Shown one piece after another: positions 57,854 to 64,000 of a DNA stretch of 64,000 bases. Every line of letters begins with the position of its first letter. The stretch's first letter is position 1. This DNA comes from Nonomuraea sediminis (lineage in GTDB: Bacteria; Actinomycetota; Actinomycetes; Streptosporangiales; Streptosporangiaceae): contig NZ_JAHDTI010000011.1 in NCBI RefSeq assembly GCF_018531495.1, positions 372,001 through 436,000 of the forward strand, written 5' to 3'. Below the pieces are notes generated by a model, which was given only the letters and a program-made list of their open reading frames with translations, ran no database searches and was not told the origin of the DNA. The translations under genes and the position numbers were made by a program.

Positions 57854-60800
57854 AGCTCCCCTGGTGGCGTCGGATGGCCGAACCAGGCACCGATGCGTCG
57901 TCGGTGCGGCCCGCCGCAGGTGAGAAGCCTGCTTCGGTGGATGCGCCTGTCGGGCCCGGCACGCGATCGGTGTGGGTGAGTGGGGACAACCGGGGCATCA
58001 TCGCCACCGGTGATTACACGACCAACGTGCAGACTGTGCTGCCCGCGCAGGCGCTCCGGCCGGTCGAGCAGGTCGATGCGTCGCTCAGCCTGGTGAACGT
58101 GCCCGAGCATGCCGGCGTCTTCGTCGGACGCGGCGAAGAGCTGGCCGAGCTACAGCAGGCACTGTCAGGTGCGGGGCCCGTCGTGGTGGCCGCGATGCAC
58201 GGGCTGGGCGGTATCGGTAAGTCCACCTTGGCCGCCCGCTACGCCGCCGAACACGCCCGCGCCAGAGGGTTCAATCCGGTGTGGTGGATCACCGCCGACA
58301 CGCCCGCCTCGATCGAGGCCGGTCTGGCCGGTCTGGCGGTCGCGCTGCAGCCGGAGCTGGCGGCGGCATTACCGGCGCAGGCGCTGGCGCAGCGAGCGGT
58401 CGGCTGGCTGGCCTGCCATGCCGGGTGGCTGCTGGTGCTGGACAACCTCACCCACCCCGACCACATCACCGATCTGCTGGGCCGTACGCTGGCCGGTCGG
58501 GTTCTGGTGACCAGTCGGCTCGGCACCGGCTGGCACCGGCTGGGAGCCGCGGTGCTGCGCCTGGATGTGCTGGCTGAGGAGGAGGCGATCGACCTGCTGG
58601 CCCGGATCGCCACCAACGGCCGCCCCGGCGCCGACCTCGTCGGGGCGGCTGAGCTGGTGGCCGAGCTGGGACATCTCCCGCTGGCCATCGAGCAGGCAGG
58701 CGGCTACCTGCACCAGAACCAGCTGTCCCCGCGCGCCTACCTGGACCTGCTCACCACCCATCCGGCGGTGATGTACGACCAGGCCGCCGAGGGCGGCGAC
58801 GCCGAGCGCACCATCGCCCGGATCTGGCGGCTCACCCTCGACCGGCTCACCGCGACCCCGCTGGCGGGGGACCTGCTGCGCATCCTGGCCTGGTATGCCC
58901 CCGAGAAGATCCCCCGCAGCGTGCTGGACGGCTTGGCGGAGGCGCCGCTGGTGCAGCAGGCGCTGGGACGGCTGGCCGCCTACAACATGATCACCCTCGA
59001 CGATGAGGGGGTCATCGTGCACCGCCTGGTCCAGGCCGTCGCCCGTACCAGCGACCCATACGATCCTTATCGGCAACCCGGCGACATCGAGACCGCCCGC
59101 ATCCGCGCCATCGACCTGCTCGATCAGGCCCGCCCCGACGAGTATGACGCTCCCGCCTCATGGCCGCAGTGGCGAGCACTGCTGCCCCACATCAACGCCC
59201 TCTTCGCACGCATACCCCCCGACGCCGACACCGCCGACGCCCTCCAACTGCTCCGTAACACCGGCCTGTTCCTGGAAGGCCAGGGCGCCGTCGGCCGCGC
59301 TCTGACATACCTCAAGCGGTGTATGACCCTGGCGCAACGGGTGCACGACCTCGACCACTCCGTCGTACTGGACGCTCGCTCCGACTTGGCGTACGTCTAC
59401 CAGGCGGCGGGGGATCTGGGCCAGGCCATCCCTTTGTTCGAGCAGACCCTGGCCGAGCGTGAGCGGGTGCTGGGCGGCGATCACCCCGGCACGCTGACCT
59501 CCCGCAACAACCTGGCCAGCGCCTACGAATCCGCAGGAGATCTGGAGCGGGCCATCCCCTTGCACGAGCAGGCCCTGGCCGCCTGCGAGCGGGTGCTGGG
59601 CGGCGATCACCCCGGCACGCTGACCTCCCGCAACAACCTCGCCTACGTCTACCGGGCGTCGGGGGATCTGGGCCGGGCCATCCCTTTGTTCGAGCAGACT
59701 CTGGCCGCCTGCGAGCGGGTGCTGGGCGGCGATCACCCCGGCACGCTGACCTCCCGCAGCAACCTGGCCTACGCCTATCAATCCGCGGGGGATCTGGGCC
59801 GGGCCATTCCCCTGTACGAGCAGACCCTGGCCGACTACGAGCGGGTGCTGGGCGGCGATCACCCCGGCACGCTGACCTCCCGCAACAGCCTCGCCTACGC
59901 CTACCGGGCGGCGGGGGATCTGGGCCGGGCCATCCCCCTGCACGAGCAGACCCTGGCCGAGCGCGAGCGGGTGCTGGGCGGCGAACACCCCGGCACGCTG
60001 ACCTCCCGCAGCAACCTGGCCCACGCCTATCAATCCGCGGGGGATCTGGGCCGGGCCATCCGCCTGTACGAGCAGACGTTGGCTGAGCGCGAGCGGGTGC
60101 TGGGTGGCAACCACCCCGACACGCTGACCTCGCGCAACAACCTCGCCTACGCCTACCAGGCGGCGGGGGATCTGGGCCGGGCCATCTCTTTGTCCGAGCA
60201 GGCCCTGGCCGACTACGAGCGGGTGCTGGGTGGCGACCACCCCGACACGCTGACCTCCCGCAGCAACCTGGCCAGCGCCTACCGGGCGGCGGGGGACTTG
60301 GGCCGGGCCATCCCCCTGCACGAGCAGGCCCTGGCCGACTGCGAGCGGGTGCTGGGCGGCGACCACCCCGGCACGCTGACCTCCCGCAACAACCTCGCCC
60401 ACGCCTACCAATCCGCAGGGGACGTGGGCCGGGCCGTCCCCCTGCACAAGCAGACCCTGGCCGCCTGCGAACGGGTGCTGGGCGGCGACCACCCCAACAC
60501 GCTGACCTCCCGCAGCAACCTGGCCAGCGCCTACCAGGCGGCGGGGGACCTGGGCCGGGCCATCCGCCTGCACGAGCAGGCCCTGGCCGAGCGGGAGCGG
60601 GTGTTGGGCGGCGACCACCCTGACACGCTGACCTCTCGCAACAACCTCGCCTACGCCTATCAGGTGGCGGGGGATCTGGGTCGGGCCATCCGCCTGTACG
60701 AGCAGACTCTGGCCGCCTGCGAGCGGGTGCTGGGCGGCGACCACCCCGGCACGCTGACCTTCCGAAGCAACCTGGCCAGCGCCTACGAATCCGCGGGAGA

Positions 60801-61419
60801 TCTGGAGCGGGCCATCCCCCTGCACGAGCAGGCCCTCGTCGAGCGGGAGCGGGTGCTGGGCGGCGACCACCCTGACACGCTGACCTCCCGCAGCAACCTC
60901 GCCCACGCCTACCAATCCGCAGGGGACGTGGGCCGGGCCGTCCCCCTGCACGAGCAGACGCTGGCCGAGCGGGAGCGGGTGCTGGGCGGCGACCACCCCG
61001 ACACGCTGACTTCCCGCAGCAACCTGGCCAGCGCCTACCAGGCGGCGGGGGATCTGGGCCGGGCCATCCGCCTGCACGAGCAGGCCCTGGCCGAGCTGGA
61101 GCGGGTGTTGGGCGGCGACCACCCCGGCACGCTGACTTCCCGAAGCAACCTGGCCTGCGCCTACCAGGCGGCGGGGGACCTGGGTAGGGCCACCCCCTTG
61201 CACGAGCAGACGCTGGCCGAGCTGGAGCGGGTGTTGGGCGGCGACCACCCCGGCACGCTGACTTCCCGCAACAACCTCGCGAGCGCCTACGAATCTGCGG
61301 GTGATCTGGGTCGGGCCATCCCCCTGTACGAGCAAACCCTGGCCGCCTGCGAAAGGATGTTGGGCGGCGACCACCCAATTACCAAGACGGTGCGGCGCAA
61401 CCTGGACGCGGCCAGGTGA
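57850..61419 (+). CDS. NB-ARC/STAND ATPase with N-terminal motif and 16 TPR repeats
   Basis: A 1189-residue NLR-like protein from GTG 57850. Residues 37-61 hold the motif GTRSVWVSGDNRGIIATGDY plus TTNVQ shared with the preceding gene. The NB-ARC region begins FVGRGEEL (91-98), Walker A is GLGGIGKST (118-126), Walker B LLVLDNL (194-200), sensor VLVTSR (near 220), and PLAIEQAGGYL marks the ARC subdomain. From residue 512 on are 16 TPRs of 42 residues (NLAYAYQAAGDLGRAIPLHE ... ERVLGGDHPGTLTSRN). All NTPase motifs are intact, unlike the WD40 STAND gene in this window. Likely senses a ligand by its TPRs and signals through the motif. Confidence 0.85.
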   Translation: MKLPWWRRMAEPGTDASSVRPAAGEKPASVDAPVGPGTRSVWVSGDNRGIIATGDYTTNVQTVLPAQALRPVEQVDASLSLVNVPEHAGVFVGRGEELAELQQALSGAGPVVVAAMHGLGGIGKSTLAARYAAEHARARGFNPVWWITADTPASIEAGLAGLAVALQPELAAALPAQALAQRAVGWLACHAGWLLVLDNLTHPDHITDLLGRTLAGRVLVTSRLGTGWHRLGAAVLRLDVLAEEEAIDLLARIATNGRPGADLVGAAELVAELGHLPLAIEQAGGYLHQNQLSPRAYLDLLTTHPAVMYDQAAEGGDAERTIARIWRLTLDRLTATPLAGDLLRILAWYAPEKIPRSVLDGLAEAPLVQQALGRLAAYNMITLDDEGVIVHRLVQAVARTSDPYDPYRQPGDIETARIRAIDLLDQARPDEYDAPASWPQWRALLPHINALFARIPPDADTADALQLLRNTGLFLEGQGAVGRALTYLKRCMTLAQRVHDLDHSVVLDARSDLAYVYQAAGDLGQAIPLFEQTLAERERVLGGDHPGTLTSRNNLASAYESAGDLERAIPLHEQALAACERVLGGDHPGTLTSRNNLAYVYRASGDLGRAIPLFEQTLAACERVLGGDHPGTLTSRSNLAYAYQSAGDLGRAIPLYEQTLADYERVLGGDHPGTLTSRNSLAYAYRAAGDLGRAIPLHEQTLAERERVLGGEHPGTLTSRSNLAHAYQSAGDLGRAIRLYEQTLAERERVLGGNHPDTLTSRNNLAYAYQAAGDLGRAISLSEQALADYERVLGGDHPDTLTSRSNLASAYRAAGDLGRAIPLHEQALADCERVLGGDHPGTLTSRNNLAHAYQSAGDVGRAVPLHKQTLAACERVLGGDHPNTLTSRSNLASAYQAAGDLGRAIRLHEQALAERERVLGGDHPDTLTSRNNLAYAYQVAGDLGRAIRLYEQTLAACERVLGGDHPGTLTFRSNLASAYESAGDLERAIPLHEQALVERERVLGGDHPDTLTSRSNLAHAYQSAGDVGRAVPLHEQTLAERERVLGGDHPDTLTSRSNLASAYQAAGDLGRAIRLHEQALAELERVLGGDHPGTLTSRSNLACAYQAAGDLGRATPLHEQTLAELERVLGGDHPGTLTSRNNLASAYESAGDLGRAIPLYEQTLAACERMLGGDHPITKTVRRNLDAAR
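59383..61398 (+). repeat. Sixteen 126-bp tandem units encoding TPRs
   Basis: The coding repeats are exactly 126 bases (42 codons), 16 units in all, without any insertion. Differences are mostly concentrated at three to six residue positions per unit. DNA identity between units is so high that unequal recombination should alter their number. Confidence 0.9.
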
Positions 61420-61590
61420 TAGGGGTTTCCGGGAAGGTGTGCGTTCTCGCACGATGCGCTTACCTCCCCGAACACGGTCCGAGAACCTACGTCCGAAAAA
61501 GTCGGCGGCCCGATCCGGCGGCACCCCCTGATCTGGGTCGATGGGTGGCTATCATCGGGACCTGAGTCCGGCGGTGAACCCGAACAGCGC

Positions 61591-61992
61591 ACTTATGAGC
61601 AGCTGATCGACTTCTCGCTGCCGGTCTGCGCGGTGTTCGTGTCCGTGCCGCACGGCATCGCCGACGGCGACGACCCGGTCGGGATCGTCCGTGCCTACGC
61701 CGAGCGGATGGCGCCGGGCAGCTACGTGATCGTCTCCCACCTCACCCGTGACGGTCACCCGCCGGAGGTCTTCGCCCGCTCCGCCACGCCGTTCTCCTAT
61801 CGCGGCCGGGAGGAGATCGAGCGCTGCTTCGACGGGTTCGAACTGGTCGAGCCAGGTCTGGTGACCGTCACGGAATGGCGTCCCGAAGGCGGCGACGCGA
61901 GCTTGGACGTGGCGGGGGTTGGTGGCTCGGGGCAGTATCGGCTAGCCGCCGTGGTGATGATCCGCCATGCTGGAAACCGAACTAGATTCTAG
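61591..61992 (+). pseudogene. Methyltransf_19 SAM-dependent methyltransferase, C-terminal fragment
   Basis: From RTYEQLIDFSLPVCAVFVSVPHGIADGDDPVGIVRAYAERMAPGSYVIVSHLTRDGHPPEVFARSATPFSYRGREEIERCFDGFELVEPGLVTVTEWRP to a stop at 61990-61992, this is the C-terminal half of a Methyltransf_19 protein. It has no start codon or SAM-binding motif I. Its first 95 bases from 61604 duplicate the end of the fragment at 55090-55398. Together the two fragments would rebuild most of one methyltransferase. Confidence 0.8.
61604..61698 (+). repeat. Right direct repeat, 95 bp
   Basis: Matches 55304-55398 with five mismatches, on the same strand and 6300 bases away. The left boundary follows non-homologous sequence (CTTATGAGCAG); the right boundary is the point where the methyltransferase C-terminal half continues. 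Confidence 0.9.
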
Positions 61993-62001
61993 GGAGGCCG
62001 C

Positions 62002-62730
62002 ATGAGCGTCATCGTCACCGGAGCCGGATCGGGCATCGGCAGGGCCACCGCGCTGGCCTTCGCCGCGCAGGGCATGCCCGTCGTCATCGCCGACCTCGAC
62101 GCCGAAGGCGCCGAACGGACGGCCGAGGGCTGCGCGAAGGCCGTCGCCGTGGTGGGCGACCTGAGCGAGCAGGAGGTCGTCGACCGGGTCGTGGCCAGCG
62201 CGGTCGCCGAGTTCGGCGGCATCGACGTGCTGGTCAACAACGCCGGGGTGATGGACACGATGTCGCTGGCGGCCACGGTCGGCGATGCCGAGTGGGAGCG
62301 GGTCATCCGCGTCAACCTGACCGCGCCGTTCATGATGAGCCGGGCGGTCCTGCCGTACCTGCTCGAGCGGGGCAAGGGGGCGATCGTGAACGTCGCGTCG
62401 GAGGCCGGGTTACGCGGCGGCGCGGCGGGGACGGCCTACACGGTCTCCAAGCACGGCGTGGTCGGGCTCACCAGGTCGCTGGCCGCCGCCTACCGCGACC
62501 GCGGCATCCGCACCAACGCGGTCGCGCCCGGCGGCGTGGCCACCTCGATCATGTCGGGCCTGACGCTGGATGAGGAGGGCGCCCGCACGCTGACGCCCCT
62601 CCACGGCGCCGCGGGCCGCATGGCCCAGCCGGAGGAGATCGCCGCCGCCATCGTCTTCCTGGCCTCCGACGCCGCCTCCAACGTCAACGGCGTCATCCTC
62701 CCCGTCGACGGCGGCTGGTCATCCGTCTAG
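62002..62730 (+). CDS. Short-chain dehydrogenase/reductase
   Basis: A 242-residue classical SDR. The NAD(P)-binding motif is VIVTGAGSGIGRATALAFAAQG (about 3-24), then DVLVNNAGVMD, the catalytic Ser in IVNVASEAGLRGGAAGTAYTVSKHGVVGL with Tyr-x-x-x-Lys (YTVSK), and the C-terminal ILPVDGGWSSV. It oxidises or reduces an alcohol or carbonyl; the Asp in IADLDAEG after strand 2 suggests NAD rather than NADP. Strong GGGAGG precedes ATG 62002. The gene is convergent with the sugar permeases (four-base overlap). Confidence 0.92.
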   Translation: MSVIVTGAGSGIGRATALAFAAQGMPVVIADLDAEGAERTAEGCAKAVAVVGDLSEQEVVDRVVASAVAEFGGIDVLVNNAGVMDTMSLAATVGDAEWERVIRVNLTAPFMMSRAVLPYLLERGKGAIVNVASEAGLRGGAAGTAYTVSKHGVVGLTRSLAAAYRDRGIRTNAVAPGGVATSIMSGLTLDEEGARTLTPLHGAAGRMAQPEEIAAAIVFLASDAASNVNGVILPVDGGWSSV

Positions 62731-63545
62731 GACTTGTCGCTGCCCTCGCGGGCTCCGCGGATGAAGTGGCGTTGGAAGACGACGAAGATGATCGCCACCG
62801 GGAGGGTGGCCAGGAGGGCGGCGGCGAGTTTGAGCGGGTACTGGGTGCCGGCGCCGAGGGAGCCGCTGACCAGGTCGGCCAGGCCGCGGGGGAGGGTGAA
62901 CAGGTTCGGGTCCTGCACCGCCACCAGGGTGTGGGGGAACTCGTTCCAGGTGCCCTGGAAGGACAGGATGGTCAGGGTGATGAGGGCGGGCTTGGACATC
63001 GGGAGCACCACCGACCAGAAGACGCGGAAGGTGCCGGCGCCGTCGATGCGGGCGGCCTCCTCCACGCCCGGCGGGATCGACTCGAAGAACTGCTTCATGA
63101 TGAACACCCCGGCCGCGTCCGCGATCACCGGCACGATCAGCGCCGCGTAGCTGTCGTACATCCCAAACTGATTCAAGACCAGAAATTTCGGGATAAAGAG
63201 GACTACTCCGGGGACCGCCATGATGGCGATGACCGCCGCGAACAGCGCCGACCGGCCACGGAAGCGGATCCGCGCCAGCGCGTACCCGGCCAGCGAGTCC
63301 AGGAAGACCCGCGCGACCGTCAGCACGAGCGTGACCAGCAGCGAGTTGCCCAGCCACAAGGGCATGTCCGTGCCGGTGAAGACCCGCTCGAAGGCCGACA
63401 GCGTAGCCGGGTGCGGGACGGGGGACAGCGGGCTCGCGGCGGCGTCTGGCTCGGTCTTGAAGGAGTTCGCGATCTGGATCACGAACGGGTAGACGAACAC
63501 CAGAGCCGCGCACGAGAGCAGGAAGTACCGGATGAAGCGGGTCAT
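62727..63545 (-). CDS. Carbohydrate ABC transporter permease (MalG-type)
   Basis: A 272-residue permease with six helices. The cytoplasmic EAA loop is EEAARIDGAGTFRVFWSVVLPMSKPALIT (about 178-206), and other markers are SLAGYALARIRFRGRSALF and GTWNEFPHTLVAV. This is the second permease of a CUT1 type sugar importer. The ATG overlaps the stop of the other permease (63542) by four bases. The sugar and the binding protein are beyond the window. Confidence 0.92.
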   Translation of the reverse strand: MTRFIRYFLLSCAALVFVYPFVIQIANSFKTEPDAAASPLSPVPHPATLSAFERVFTGTDMPLWLGNSLLVTLVLTVARVFLDSLAGYALARIRFRGRSALFAAVIAIMAVPGVVLFIPKFLVLNQFGMYDSYAALIVPVIADAAGVFIMKQFFESIPPGVEEAARIDGAGTFRVFWSVVLPMSKPALITLTILSFQGTWNEFPHTLVAVQDPNLFTLPRGLADLVSGSLGAGTQYPLKLAAALLATLPVAIIFVVFQRHFIRGAREGSDKS

Positions 63546-64000
63546 GCGCGCCTCTCCCTGAGGGCCCAGCGCTGGAACAGCGTCAGCAGCACGATGATCA
63601 GGAACAGCACGAACGAGATCGCCGTGCCTGCCCCGTAGTCGAAGTCGCGGAAGGCCGTCCGGTACGACAGGTACGCGGGCGTGAGCGTGGTCTTGGCGGG
63701 GTTGCCCTGGCTCATCACGTAGATCTGGTCGAAGACCTGCCACGTCCCGATCAGCCCCAGCGTCAGCACCAGGAACATGGTCGGCCGCAGCAGCGGCAGC
63801 GTCACGTATCGGAAACGCTGCCACCGCCCGGCCCCGTCGAGCAGCGCCGCCTCCTCCAGCGACACGGGCACGTCCTGCAGGGCCGCCAGGAACATCAGCA
63901 TGAACGTCCCCGACGTCGTCCACACCACCAGCGCGATGATCGCGCACATGGCCACGCTCGGCCCCGACAGCCACTCCCACCAGGTCAGCCCGAACGGCCC
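63542..64000 (-). CDS. Carbohydrate ABC transporter permease (MalF-type), partial
   Basis: The C-terminal 152 residues; the start is beyond base 64000. The EAA motif is SLEEAALLDGAGRWQRFRYVTLPLLRPTMFLV, flanked by ALVVWTTSGTFMLMFLAALQDVP and LGLIGTWQVFDQIYVMSQGNPAKTT, which identifies the first permease of a CUT1 sugar importer. It is coupled to the second permease by ATGA. The upstream solute-binding protein must be outside the window. Confidence 0.92.
   Translation of the reverse strand, partial: GPFGLTWWEWLSGPSVAMCAIIALVVWTTSGTFMLMFLAALQDVPVSLEEAALLDGAGRWQRFRYVTLPLLRPTMFLVLTLGLIGTWQVFDQIYVMSQGNPAKTTLTPAYLSYRTAFRDFDYGAGTAISFVLFLIIVLLTLFQRWALRERRA

Noticed and set aside
57850..61524. Very long open frames on the minus strand opposite the STAND/TPR gene (788 and 688 codons)
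   Set aside because: They arise because the 126-bp repeat keeps all frames open; the composition is Arg/Gly/Pro biased and there is no domain. The plus-strand frame has NB-ARC and TPR motifs.
62734..63638. Plus-strand frames opposite the sugar permeases
   Set aside because: No motif, and both permeases show EAA loops on the minus strand.

Overview
This window is chromosomal DNA from a high-GC actinomycete. Codon use is strongly GC-biased, GTG and ATGA/GTGA-coupled starts are common, and paralogous gene types (MmyB-like XRE regulators, Methyltransf_19 methyltransferases, NB-ARC/TPR and WD40 STAND proteins, Tat-exported small proteins) are those typical of Streptosporangiales. Nonomuraea or a relative is my guess; that is inference, since no rRNA or other marker lies here. 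I saw no tRNA, rRNA, CRISPR array, transposase or integrase.

Left part (1-21 kb). Two ADP-ribosylglycohydrolases and a ribokinase form a coupled operon that runs into a convergent STAS/TIGR02452 (PARG-like) fusion. Next come a pentapeptide-like membrane protein, an alpha/beta hydrolase with a divergent MmyB-type regulator and palindromic operator, two OmpR-type two-component systems in convergent arrangement, a PIG-V-like mannosyltransferase, small secreted proteins, an XRE regulator coupled to a SLOG-like protein, a palindrome-rich spacer, pyrF, a FadR-type regulator and several small genes.

Middle (21-36 kb). This holds endonuclease V, a DHQase-like/alpha-beta hydrolase fusion, DUF3841, an ABC1/UbiB kinase, a GT39-like enzyme, a WD40 protein with a dead-looking NTPase domain, a kynurenine 3-monooxygenase plus acyl-CoA ligase pair, TauE/SafE, a class I amidotransferase, DUF5655, and a FolD/FchA folate pair.

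Rhamnose regulon (36-48 kb). A LacI-family repressor and rhamnulokinase diverge from rhaT-P-Q-S, rhaM, rhaI and bifunctional rhaD, followed by a fucose/arabinose isomerase-like gene. Two copies of a GATTAAAACGT operator-like element sit in the divergent promoter. Together the genes import L-rhamnose, interconvert its anomers, isomerise, phosphorylate and cleave it.

Right part (48-64 kb) is the accessory region. It has a set of secreted or surface proteins; a Mau-like redox operon (Tat-exported eight-cysteine protein, thioredoxin-like MauD, MauE, and a polytopic protein interrupted by an in-frame TGA); and then an island between two 95-bp direct repeats that are split pieces of one Methyltransf_19 gene. 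The island carries an ECF sigma/anti-sigma pair, a TetR remnant, and a two-gene unit: a 103-residue membrane protein and a 1189-residue NB-ARC STAND protein with 16 near-identical TPRs. These two share a 25-residue motif at the C-terminus of the first and the N-terminus of the second, the layout expected of an NLR/amyloid-motif signalling pair. I consider this the most interesting system here. An SDR gene and two permease genes of a sugar ABC transporter close the window.

Three copies of a ~110-bp intergenic repeat, an 18-bp tandem array in the isomerase leader, and several gene remnants show that the sequence has been rearranged repeatedly.
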